The notes under the pieces: generated by a model | Told to the model about the DNA's origin: nothing | What the model saw: only the letters and a program-made list of their open reading frames with translations | The model's database searches: none | Made by a program: the position numbers and the translations under genes | Shown here: positions 1 through 15,715 of the stretch, one piece after another | Numbering within the stretch: position 1 is the stretch's first letter | Layout of the letters: every line of letters starts with the position of its first letter | NCBI RefSeq assembly: GCF_000980895.1 | Contig: NZ_LAZX01000086.1 | Location: forward strand, 1-64,000 | From: Sphingomonas sp. Ag1 | GTDB lineage: Bacteria > Pseudomonadota > Alphaproteobacteria > Sphingomonadales > Sphingomonadaceae | DNA: 64,000 bases | Reading direction: 5' to 3'

Positions 1-52
1 CCGCGGCGTCGGGGTGGCGCGCGGCGTCGGGGTGGCGCGCGGCGTCGGCGTC
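1..52 (-). repeat. 18-bp tandem repeat inside a Pro/Thr-rich coding region
   Basis: Nearly three copies of an 18-nt unit (GCGCGCGGCGTCGGGGTG on the plus strand) run up to the window edge: a partial copy at 1-16, a full copy at 17-34 and a variant copy at 35-52. Read on the minus strand, each unit encodes six residues of the P-T-P-R-A-T type. More copies may lie outside the window. Confidence 0.85.
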
Positions 53-306
53 ACGGTCGGCGTGGGGCGCGGCGCGGGTGGGCGGATGATCGGCGCCGCA
101 GCGTTGGTCGCTGGCACCTCGTCGGCGGGTCCGACCGGCGCACTGGTCGGCGTCGGCGACGGCTGCGAGGGCGGCAGGCTGAAGTTGCCGAGATCGGGGG
201 TGCTCGGCGGCACGTCCTGCGCCAACGCCGCACCACCGGCAAAGGCGATCCACGCGCCCGCCACCAGCGCCACGCGCCGTCCCTTCTTCGTCCCTGCCAT
301 CGTCAT
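1..306 (-). CDS. Secreted Pro/Thr-rich hypothetical protein, partial (3' end outside window)
   Basis: On the minus strand the frame is open from an ATG at 306 (second ATG at 300) to the window edge, giving 102 codons without a stop. The N-terminus looks like a Sec signal peptide: KKGRR, then a hydrophobic stretch, then AALAQ as a likely cleavage site near residue 30. The mature part is low-complexity (PPSTPD, PSPTPTS, PAPRPTPT) and ends in PTPRAT repeats, which suggests an extended periplasmic or envelope linker. No catalytic domain is visible because the C-terminus is missing, so no function is assigned. It diverges from rpoB across about 380 nt. Confidence 0.55.
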   Translation of the reverse strand, partial: MTMAGTKKGRRVALVAGAWIAFAGGAALAQDVPPSTPDLGNFSLPPSQPSPTPTSAPVGPADEVPATNAAAPIIRPPAPRPTPTVTPTPRATPTPRATPTPR

Positions 307-683
307 CGCGTTATCGTCTGAACCCTGAACACGGGGCAACGGAATCGCTGCCGCGCCGCCGCCTGTACGGCGGACCGGCCGCACCACCAAACGCCGCGTG
401 GCAGGGTGTGGCGGCTTCTTCAGCCTTTACCGCCCGGCATCAGGCCTTTGACCCGTTGCGGTCGCCAGGTCCGGTTGACGGAGGGCGACCCCTCCCCTAT
501 ATCCGGCCGGTTACCACAGCTTCGGGAAATGACATGGCGTCGCGCACTATGTCGAACGGATTGGAGCAGGTGGGTTCATAAGACGCTGCAAGGCTGCCGT
601 TGGTTCCGGATCCGGAACATGACGCGCGGCCTTTTGGCGTCTTGTCCTGCGCCCGGACGAATTAGACCAAGGCAGACAGCTAC
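307..683 (+). other. Intergenic region and rpoB leader
   Basis: This 377-nt stretch separates the divergent partial gene from rpoB. It holds the promoter described at 475-503, which would leave an untranslated leader of about 175 nt. No rplL (L7/L12) gene is present immediately upstream, although rplJL-rpoBC is the usual bacterial order. No tRNA or clear riboswitch was seen. Confidence 0.6.
475..503 (+). promoter_or_regulatory. Candidate sigma-70-type promoter for rpoBC
   Basis: A -35 box TTGACG lies at 475-480 and a -10 box TATATC at 498-503, separated by exactly 17 nt. This is a good match to the housekeeping consensus in a GC-rich genome. It faces rpoB and would give rpoBC a promoter of its own. 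The call rests on sequence match only. Confidence 0.6.
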
Positions 684-4838
<4,155 letters not shown>

Positions 4839-4874
4839 CAGCACCGCTCCGACGATCGACCATCCCTCCCCTAG

Positions 4875-4898
4875 CCCCTCCCGCCCGCGCGGGAGGGG
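4875..4898. repeat. GC-rich palindrome (REP-like) between rpoB and rpoC
   Basis: CCCCTCCCGC (4875-4884), a 4-nt loop CCGC, and GCGGGAGGGG (4889-4898) form a perfect 10-bp hairpin. There is no U-tract after it, so it is not an intrinsic terminator. The form CCCCTCCCGC..GCGGGAGGGG resembles palindromic units often scattered between genes in sphingomonads and related alphaproteobacteria. A likely rpoC ribosome-binding site (AGAGG, 4901-4905) sits just outside the 3' arm. Confidence 0.75.
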
Positions 4899-4912
4899 GA
4901 AGAGGTAGAAAA

Positions 4913-9193
<4,281 letters not shown>

Positions 9194-9219
9194 TTGTTCC
9201 GGTCAGCCTGACACAATCA

Positions 9220-9250
9220 GCCCCGCCGGAGCGATCCGGCGGGGCTTTTT
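9220..9250 (+). terminator. Intrinsic terminator of rpoBC
   Basis: GCCCCGCCGGA (9220-9230), loop GCGA, TCCGGCGGGGC (9235-9245), then TTTTT (9246-9250). This is an 11-bp perfect GC stem with a U-tract on the plus strand, 26 nt after the rpoC stop. The minus side lacks a T-run, so it probably does not serve the convergent SDR gene. Confidence 0.95.
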
Positions 9251-9292
9251 GTTTGAAAATACCCACAGCGGCGTCGACGTGCCGCGCCGGCG

Positions 9293-10072
9293 TCAACCGG
9301 GTACCGCAGCCGACCCGGCGAGCAGCCCGCCATCAATGCTGATCTCGGTCCCGGTGACATAGGTCGCCTCGTCCGACGCCAGCGTCACTGCCAGCGCGGC
9401 GACCTCGTCCGCCCTGCCGAAGCGCCGGAGCGGCGTATCGGCGACCAGCGCCGCCATGCGCGCCTCGCGCTCCGGCCCCTCCCCCAGCATTTGTTCCCAC
9501 ATCGTCGTCAGGATCGCGGCGGGGTGGATCGAATTACACCGGATCCGCCACCCCTGCTGGGCGCAATAAAGCGCCACCGTCTTGCTGTGATTGCGGATCG
9601 CAGCCTTGGAGGAGGCGTAGGCCGCAGCGCCCGGTATCCCAACCATGCCGGATCGCGACGAGATGTTGATGATCGATCCAGTCCCTGCGCCCTTCATCGC
9701 GCCGATCGCATAACGACAGCCAAGGAACGTGCCGTCCAGGTTCACCTGATGCACCGCCCGCCAATCGGAGAGGCTGGCATGTTCCGGATCGTGCGGCCCC
9801 GCATTGCTCTCAAATCCGGTCACGCCGGCATTGTTGACCACGACGTCGGCGACGGGAACCAGCTGCGCGAGCCGGTCCCAATCCTCCTCCTCGCGCACGT
9901 CGAGCGGCTCGAAACGGCAGCCGATCTCTGCCGCGGTCGCAGCGCCCGCCACCGCGTCCACATCAGTGACGAAGACGCGCGCGCCCTCATCATGGAAGCC
10001 CGCGGCAATCGCACGCCCGATCCCACGCGCCGCGCCAGTGACGACGCACGTCTTGTTCTTCAATCTTTGCAT
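9293..10072 (-). CDS. SDR-family NAD(P)-dependent oxidoreductase
   Basis: This is a classical short-chain dehydrogenase/reductase of 259 aa. The cofactor motif TGAARGIG lies at residues 12-19, NNAG at 80-83, the catalytic serine in INISSRSG near 138-139, and YASSK gives Y152 and K156. The acidic D37 after the second strand (VTDVDA) favours NAD(H) over NADP(H). The C-terminal strand [14 protein letters not shown] is typical of the family. Substrate cannot be read from sequence. It converges on rpoC and is separated from it by the rpoC terminator; there is no obvious operon partner. Confidence 0.9.
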   Translation of the reverse strand: MQRLKNKTCVVTGAARGIGRAIAAGFHDEGARVFVTDVDAVAGAATAAEIGCRFEPLDVREEEDWDRLAQLVPVADVVVNNAGVTGFESNAGPHDPEHASLSDWRAVHQVNLDGTFLGCRYAIGAMKGAGTGSIINISSRSGMVGIPGAAAYASSKAAIRNHSKTVALYCAQQGWRIRCNSIHPAAILTTMWEQMLGEGPEREARMAALVADTPLRRFGRADEVAALAVTLASDEATYVTGTEISIDGGLLAGSAAVPG

Positions 10073-10340
10073 GAATGTTCTCGAAACAGAGTCCGGACGG
10101 CGGATCGCTCCACCAATCGATGTCTTTTGCCGCCTCAGCGGTGACGCTGGATCATCTCGAAAACTCCTGAACCTTGCCTGCTTCTACAGGAGAGCGCCGC
10201 GTGGAGCAATTTTCTCGCGCGCTCCACCTCCGTGAGCCCCGACGAGCCCCATCAGACAAACTGCTGGGCGAACAGGAAACAATTGGTGCTACGCTGGCAC
10301 CTTCTCTCCGCTTTTTTGCGGGCCACGCCGGAGACGCTCC

Positions 10341-11305
10341 ATGGGCATCAGCAAGGCAATCGCAGTCACCTTGGCGGCACAGCTTTCGAACCCAATGCTC
10401 CCGGCCGGCGCCATTCCCAGTCCTCGGTCGCTCCCGATTTCATCCACGCAGCCCGAACCTTCCCGGGCCTGTGCGGTCCCGCGCGGCTGGGAGGGGGTCG
10501 CTGAGCGCGAACCTCGATTTGTCATCTTTGGTGAAGTGCATGGAACGCAGCAGGCACCGGCCTTCATCGGCGATCTCTCTTGCGCGCTGGCGGCGCAAGG
10601 CAAGAGGATCCTGGTCGCCGTCGAACACCCCTCTGATCTCAGCGCCGCCTACCAACATGCCTGGCAGCTCCCAGAAACGGCGTTCGTACAGGCGTTGAGC
10701 AAGGCTGGCTGGGCGCAGATGGACGACGGAACGGGCAGCGAAGCGATGATGGCCCTACTGGTGCGCCTGCATCAGCTGGCGCGGCGCGGCGCGGCGCAGC
10801 GATAGACGTAACGCCCTTCAACGGCATGAAGAACGAGGCGCAGGCGCAGCAATTCGCGCACCTGCCGGGTCAGGGCCCGCACGAGGCAGCACAGGCAGAC
10901 AATATCCTGCGCGCCGCATCCTCCCGCCCCTATGATTATGTGCTCGTGCTGGTGGGTAACGTACATGCGCGCAAGCGGCCCGTGCACCATTCCGGCGTCA
11001 CGTTCGACCCGATGGCGCGGCATCTGGCGCGGCATGGTCGCCTTGTGACCCTTGATATGGAGACGGCCGGCGGCGCGGCGTGGAGCTGCCAGATCAAGCC
11101 AGACTTCAAGCCTCAGCCGGGCACGCCCGTCACGTCAGACGCGGTCCTGTGCGGGCCTCACGCTGTCGGCAGGACCGAACAGCCCGACGGCCCGCCCTTC
11201 ATTGCCCTGACCGATCCGCCCCCCGCTCATCACGCCGCCGATTACGACGGGACCTTCTGGCTAGGTCGTGTCCGCAGCTCTCCGCCGGCGGTCACACCCG
11301 ACTAG
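10341..11305 (+). pseudogene. Frameshifted GExH-type hypothetical protein (ChaN/Tiki/erythromycin-esterase-like fold suspected)
   Basis: Two reading frames together make one protein. The first (10341-10805) carries FVIFGEVHGT and LVAVEHPSDL. The second, open from before 10799 to 11305, carries IDVTPFNGMKNEAQ, GQGPHEAAQADNIL and VLVGNVHAR. Paired GExH and GNxH motifs recall the ChaN/TraB/Tiki/erythromycin-esterase group, but this assignment is tentative. The break lies at a run of GCGGC units (10781-10795). Removing exactly one 5-nt unit fuses the frames into HQLARRGAAIDVTPFNGM and gives 319 codons with no stop. A short hydrophobic N-terminus may be a signal peptide. It may be a pseudogene, a slippage-variable gene or a sequencing error. 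The end overlaps the convergent GNAT gene by 14 nt. Confidence 0.7.
10781..10795 (+). repeat. Pentanucleotide microsatellite (GCGGC)3 at a frameshift
   Basis: There are three perfect GCGGC units, flanked by one-mismatch copies CTGGC (10776-10780) and GCAGC (10796-10800). Because the unit is 5 nt, gain or loss of one copy changes the reading frame. Loss of one unit restores the frame of the surrounding gene. Confidence 0.85.
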
Positions 11306-11855
11306 AGCGCAGGCGCTGCCCCCGCGCGCGCTTTTGCGGTTGCCATTCATCGCGCAGCAGGCCCCAGATCACGCTGTCGCGCACCCCGATATGCGTGTGC
11401 CATTCCGCGCGCAGCAATCCCTCGCGCTGGAAACCTAAGTCCATCAAGAGCGCGATCGATCGCTGATTGTCGGGATCGGTATCGGCGAACACGCGCCGCG
11501 CGCCCTCGGCAAACAACAGGTCGATCAACGTGCCCACCGCCTCGCGACCATAGCCCTTGCCGGCGGCCGACGGTGCCAGCAGATAGCCGATCTCCATCAC
11601 GCCGCGCCGCCGCTCCCCCGCGGCCAGCGTGCCGATCGCGCGGTCGCTCGCCTTCTCCACGATCACCCATTGCCGCCACTGGTCGTCGACGTGCGGGGTC
11701 ACATAGGCGATCGTGTCCGCGACGCTCTCATGCGGCGGGCTCGACCAGAAGCGCATCACCCGCTGGTCGCGATAGGCTTCGTACAGCGCCGGCGCGTCGT
11801 CATGCGTCGGGGCCCGCATCAGCAGCCGCTCGCTTTCAAACGGGTCCGCCCTCAT
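11292..11855 (-). CDS. GNAT family N-acetyltransferase (RimJ/RimL type)
   Basis: The product is 187 aa and begins MRADPFESERLLMRAPTHDDA, the usual opening of the RimJ/RimL-type acetyltransferases that modify N-terminal or small-molecule amines with acetyl-CoA. The acetyl-CoA loop reads APSAAGKGYGREAV, followed by VFADTDPDNQRSIALLMDLGFQREG, the standard motif-B region. The ATG at 11855 is chosen because upstream residues (Ala/Gly-rich) do not look like coding and the family starts here. It follows the LysR gene by 8 nt on the same strand, so the two are probably co-transcribed. The substrate is unknown. Confidence 0.85.
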   Translation of the reverse strand: MRADPFESERLLMRAPTHDDAPALYEAYRDQRVMRFWSSPPHESVADTIAYVTPHVDDQWRQWVIVEKASDRAIGTLAAGERRRGVMEIGYLLAPSAAGKGYGREAVGTLIDLLFAEGARRVFADTDPDNQRSIALLMDLGFQREGLLRAEWHTHIGVRDSVIWGLLRDEWQPQKRARGQRLRSSRV

Positions 11856-11863
11856 GCCGACGA

Positions 11864-12655
11864 TCAACCCGCCAGCGCCTCGACCAGCGCCTGCACCTTT
11901 TGCTGGCGCCATTGCGGCAGCGGCGCGACCAGCCAATAGCCCAGCCGCGACGGCCGCGGCTCACCGACCAGCGCCACCTTGCCCGCGGCGATATCATGCG
12001 CGGCGAGCAGCTCGGGCACCGTCGCCCGGCCCAGCCCGCGTGCCGCGGCGTCCAGCGCCAGCCCCGCATCCCCGACGCGCACCAGCGCCCCGGCCTCATC
12101 CATGCCGTCACCCGGCCAGGCGATGATCGCCGCCGCGCCGCCGCCCGGCCGCTCGACCGTCACCATGCCCTCGCTCTCGATCGCCTCGCCTTCGTGAAGG
12201 CCCGGACCCTCACCCCAGGTGATGGCAAGGTCGAGGTTCGCCTCGGTGAAATCGGGCGCGCTGTCGGCGGTCACCAGCACGAAGCGCAGGTCGCTGTCGC
12301 GCTGCGCGATCGTCGCCAGCCGCGGCAGCAGCCACTTCTCCGTCAAGTCGCGCGGCGCGGCGATGGTCAGCGACTTGGACGATTGCCCCGCCTGCATCGC
12401 CCGCACCGCTTCCTCGAACTGCAGGAAGCCCTGTCGCAGCGCCGACAGGCCGGCCTCGCCCTCCGGCGTCAGCTCCAACCCCTTGGTCGTGCGGCGGAAC
12501 AGCACCACGCCCAGCGTATCCTCCAGCGCGCGGACCTGCTGGCCCACCGCCGCCGGGGTCACCGCCAGTTCGTCGGCCGCGCGGGTAAACGACAGATGGC
12601 GTGCCGCGGCATCCAGCACGCGCAGACCGTTCAGGGGAAGATGCGTACGCTTCAC
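11864..12655 (-). CDS. LysR-family transcriptional regulator (GcvA-like)
   Basis: The product is 263 aa. The N-terminal winged helix reads LRVLDAAARHLSFTRAADELAVTPAAVGQQVRALE (about residues 11-45), typical of LysR regulators; the opening LPLNGLRVLDAAARHLSFT resembles the GcvA subgroup. The effector domain starts near residue 92 (KSLTIAAPRDLTEKWLLPRL). It is shorter than the usual 290-310 aa, with a compact C-terminus. The closest gene in the same direction is the GNAT acetyltransferase 8 nt downstream, a possible target or partner. No inducer can be inferred. Confidence 0.9.
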   Translation of the reverse strand: MKRTHLPLNGLRVLDAAARHLSFTRAADELAVTPAAVGQQVRALEDTLGVVLFRRTTKGLELTPEGEAGLSALRQGFLQFEEAVRAMQAGQSSKSLTIAAPRDLTEKWLLPRLATIAQRDSDLRFVLVTADSAPDFTEANLDLAITWGEGPGLHEGEAIESEGMVTVERPGGGAAAIIAWPGDGMDEAGALVRVGDAGLALDAAARGLGRATVPELLAAHDIAAGKVALVGEPRPSRLGYWLVAPLPQWRQQKVQALVEALAG

Positions 12656-12760
12656 GCCGCGCTCCCCCTGGCAAGCGGCGATCGGTCAGAATGATAGGCG
12701 TGACGGGTCACCATGCCACGTGCCATGCCCCGCTCCCGCCCGCATCGCAAGCGACGCTGC

Positions 12761-13171
12761 TCAGCCACGCTCTCCACCGGTCACCGCGGGCGCAATCAGC
12801 GCGAACTTCGGGATGGCGACGTCGAACGTCATGCCGGCGGCATCGACCATGCGATAACTGCCCTGCATCGACCCGGCCGGCGTGGCCAGCGGGCAGCCCG
12901 AGACATAATCGTAGCTTCCGCCCGGCAGGATCAGCGGCTGCTCGCCCACCACGCCCTCGCCCTCGACCGAATGGCGCGCCCCGCGCCCGTCGATGATGAT
13001 CCAATGGCGGGTCAGCAGCTGCACTGCCTGCGGCCCATCATTCTCGATGCGGATATGATAGGCCCAGAACCAGCGGCCCCGCTCGGGCTCCGACTGTTCG
13101 GGTAGATAGCTGACCGACACGCGCACGGTCACTCCCCGCGTCGTTTGCGACGAAGGGAAGAATGCCTTCAC
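12761..13171 (-). CDS. apaG: ApaG domain protein (Co2+/Mg2+ efflux-associated)
   Basis: This is an ApaG/DUF525 beta-sandwich protein of 136 aa. Recognisable parts are VRVSVSYLPEQS, WAYHIRIENDGP, LLTRHWIIIDGRG, VEGEGVVGEQP and SCP-like GCPLATPAGSMQGSYRM. The family is linked to divalent-cation resistance in enterobacteria, but its biochemical role is not settled. I place the start at the GTG at 13171, whose GTGA overlaps the metZ stop by 4 nt. That arrangement points to translational coupling in a metZ-apaG operon. An internal start would shorten a normal-length protein. Confidence 0.93.
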   Translation of the reverse strand: MKAFFPSSQTTRGVTVRVSVSYLPEQSEPERGRWFWAYHIRIENDGPQAVQLLTRHWIIIDGRGARHSVEGEGVVGEQPLILPGGSYDYVSGCPLATPAGSMQGSYRMVDAAGMTFDVAIPKFALIAPAVTGGERG

Positions 13172-14376
13172 AAGCCGATCGTCCGCAGCGCCTGGTCGAG
13201 ATCGTCGATCAGGTCGGCCGGATCCTCCAACCCGACATTCAGCCGCAGCATGCCCTCGCCGATCCCCATCTCCTCGCGCTTCTCCGGCGTGACCGACGCA
13301 TGGGTGGTGGAGGCGGGATGGGTCATCAGCGACCGGGAATCGCCGATATTGTTGGAAATGTCGATCAGCTGCAGCGCATCGAGCAGGCCGTGCGCCATCG
13401 CACGTCCTCCCTCCACCTCGAAGGCGAAGATCGGCCCGCTTGCCTCCATCTGCGACATGGCCAGCTCGTGCTGCGGATGGCTGGGCAGGCCGGGGTGAAG
13501 GATCCGCGCGACACGCCCTTCCAGGAACGCGCCGACCTTCAGCGCATTCTCCGACTGGCGACGGATGCGCAGGTCCAGCGTCTCCAGCCCCTTCAGCACG
13601 ACCCACGCGTTGAACGGCGACAGCGTCGGCCCGGTATTGCGCGTGAACGGCAGCAGCGTGTTGTCGATGAAATCCTTGGTGCCGCACACCGCGCCGGCGA
13701 GAACGCGGCCCTGCCCGTCCATCATCTTGGTGGCGGAATAAGCCGTCACGTCGGCGCCGAATTCCATCGGCCGCTGCAGGGCGGGCGTGGCAAAGGCATT
13801 GTCCACCACGCTGGTGATGCCGCGCTCGCGCGCGATGGTGCACACCGCGCGCAGGTCGACGACGTCCATCGTCGGGTTGGCCGGCGTTTCGAAGAAGAAC
13901 ACCTTGGTTTCGGGCCGCACCGCATCGATGAATTGCTGCGGATCGCGCGCGTCGACCACCGTGGTCGCGATCCCGAACTTGGGCAGCAGGTTGTCGACCA
14001 GCCAGCGGCACGATCCGAACGCCGCGCGCCCGGCCACCACATGGTCGCCGGCCTGCAACTGGCTCAGCAGCACCGCGGTCATCGCCGCCATGCCGCTGGC
14101 CATCGTGCGACACGCCTCGGCCCCTTCCAGCAGCGCGATGCGATGCTCCAGCATCTCCACCGTCGGGTTCTGCAGCCGGGAATAGGTCATCCCCTCCTGC
14201 TCACCGGCGAACCGCGCCGCGGCATCTCCGGCACAGTCATAGGCATAGCCGGAGGTGACGAAGATCGCCTCGGACGTTTCGCCAAATTCGGATCGAACGG
14301 TGCCCCCGCGAATGGCACGGGTCGCAGGGCGCCAGGTGTCGGTGATCGTGCGGTCTTGTCCGGTGCGGCGCTTCAT
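13168..14376 (-). CDS. metZ: O-succinylhomoserine sulfhydrylase (Cys/Met PLP enzyme)
   Basis: The product is 402 aa, of the trans-sulfuration PLP family, and would make homocysteine from an O-acylhomoserine and sulfide in methionine synthesis. The PLP lysine is K217 in YSATKMMDGQGR. Other family marks are EGMTYSRLQNPT near the N-terminus, SGMAAMTAVLL, FFETPANPTMDVVDL and LMTHPASTTHASV near the C-terminus. The start MKRRTGQDRTITDTWRPAT at ATG 14376 matches the typical N-terminus. Whether it prefers succinyl- or acetyl-homoserine cannot be settled from sequence; MetZ is the best fit. It is divergent from the mannosyltransferase-type gene and coupled to apaG. Confidence 0.93.
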   Translation of the reverse strand: MKRRTGQDRTITDTWRPATRAIRGGTVRSEFGETSEAIFVTSGYAYDCAGDAAARFAGEQEGMTYSRLQNPTVEMLEHRIALLEGAEACRTMASGMAAMTAVLLSQLQAGDHVVAGRAAFGSCRWLVDNLLPKFGIATTVVDARDPQQFIDAVRPETKVFFFETPANPTMDVVDLRAVCTIARERGITSVVDNAFATPALQRPMEFGADVTAYSATKMMDGQGRVLAGAVCGTKDFIDNTLLPFTRNTGPTLSPFNAWVVLKGLETLDLRIRRQSENALKVGAFLEGRVARILHPGLPSHPQHELAMSQMEASGPIFAFEVEGGRAMAHGLLDALQLIDISNNIGDSRSLMTHPASTTHASVTPEKREEMGIGEGMLRLNVGLEDPADLIDDLDQALRTIGL

Positions 14377-14490
14377 CCGGCCGCTTTCGGCCAATTGCTG
14401 CGGGCTTTCAAGCACGACGCTCGCTCGTCTTGCCGCGCGCCACCCACGCGCCGCATTGGCGCTTTGCCCACATCCGGCTAAGTCCGGGCC

Positions 14491-15708
14491 ATGCTGCGCC
14501 GCCCCCTGCCGCTCGCGATCGTGGTTTTCCTGGTCGCGGAGGCATTGTTCCTCATCGGCCTGACGGTGCCGCACCAGTTCGTGTTCGACGAGGTGCATTA
14601 CGTGCCCGCAGCCCGCGCGCTGCTGACGCTGGACGGCCCGGTCAACATCGAACACCCGCTGCTCGGCAAATGGCTGATCGCGCAGGGCATCCGCCTGTTT
14701 GGCGACGATACCCTCGGCTGGCGGTTCATGTCGACGCTGGCGGGTGCCGTCACCGTGACCGCAATCTTCGCGATCGTGTGGCAGATCACCCATCGCCGCC
14801 GCCCCAGCCTCGTCGCGGCGGCGCTGACCGTGCTGAACTTCACGGTGTTCGTGCAGGCGCGCATCGCGATGCTCGACGGCTTCATGCTCGCCTTCCTCGC
14901 CGCCGGCATCGCCATGGCGGCCGCCGCGCTGCGCAATGGCGGGCTGGCCCGCTGGGCCGTGGCCGCGGCGCTGCTTGGCGCGGCCACCGCCTGCAAATGG
15001 CTCGCCGCCCCCTATGTCGCCTTTGCCGCCCTCGCCTTCGTGCTGCTGAAGCGGGAGGATCCGCGCCGCTTCCCGGGCCTGTCGACGCCGGTCGCGCTTG
15101 GCGTGCTCGCGCTGGTCTCGGCCGTGACCTACCTCGCCACCTTCGCGCCGGCCTTCTTCTATCGCGACGCACCGCTGACGCTCGCAACGCTGCTGCCGTT
15201 TCAGCTGGAGATGTTCGACCGGCAGACGCAGGTGCTGCCCGCCCACACCTATCAGTCGAACTGGTGGACATGGCCGCTACTGATCCGCCCGATCTGGTAT
15301 CTCTATGAGCCGGCGGACGGCGCGCAGCGCGGCATCCTCCTGCTCGGCAATCCCGTCATCATGTGGACCGGGCTGATCGCGGTGGTCGCCTGCTGGTGGG
15401 GCTGGGTCCGCTCCGGCTCGGCCCGCCTGCTCGCCGCCGCCGCCCTGTGGACCGGCAGCCTCGCCGTCTGGGCGGTGATCCCCAAGTCTCTCGGCTTCTA
15501 TTATTATTACTATCCGTCCAGCGTCTTCATCGTCATCGCCATCGTGGTCGCGCTCGATCACTGGCGCGCACGCACCCGCGGGTGGGACACGGCGCTGCTC
15601 GCCGCGTCATTGGCGCTCGCGATCTATTTCTATCCGGTGCTCGCTGCGCTGCCGCTGCCTGACGCCAACGCCTTCCGCTATTGGACGTGGTTTCCGACCT
15701 GGGTCTGA
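14491..15708 (+). CDS. GT39/PMT-type membrane glycosyltransferase
   Basis: This is a polytopic membrane protein of 405 aa with about ten hydrophobic segments, of the protein-mannosyltransferase (GT39/ArnT-like) superfamily. These enzymes take a sugar from a polyprenyl-phosphate carrier outside the membrane. After the first helix comes the acidic loop FVFDEVHYVPAARALL, holding the DE pair typical of the catalytic loop. Next is NIEHPLLGKWLIAQGI, another family mark. A later loop includes SLGFYYYYYPSS. It converges on a GT2-GtrA protein that could make the lipid-linked donor, with only 7 nt between stops. The acceptor (protein or glycan) is unknown. Confidence 0.85.
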   Translation: MLRRPLPLAIVVFLVAEALFLIGLTVPHQFVFDEVHYVPAARALLTLDGPVNIEHPLLGKWLIAQGIRLFGDDTLGWRFMSTLAGAVTVTAIFAIVWQITHRRRPSLVAAALTVLNFTVFVQARIAMLDGFMLAFLAAGIAMAAAALRNGGLARWAVAAALLGAATACKWLAAPYVAFAALAFVLLKREDPRRFPGLSTPVALGVLALVSAVTYLATFAPAFFYRDAPLTLATLLPFQLEMFDRQTQVLPAHTYQSNWWTWPLLIRPIWYLYEPADGAQRGILLLGNPVIMWTGLIAVVACWWGWVRSGSARLLAAAALWTGSLAVWAVIPKSLGFYYYYYPSSVFIVIAIVVALDHWRARTRGWDTALLAASLALAIYFYPVLAALPLPDANAFRYWTWFPTWV

Positions 15709-15715
15709 CCCCGCC

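Noticed and set aside
10201..10227. Inverted repeat GTGGAGC/GCTCCAC upstream of the broken gene, considered as a terminator or operator
   Set aside because: Arms of only 7 nt with a 13-nt loop and no T-run; no support beyond chance.
9293..11305. Possible genomic island around the SDR and broken gene
   Set aside because: No integrase, tRNA, direct repeats or clear composition change could be seen; it may just be variable core DNA.
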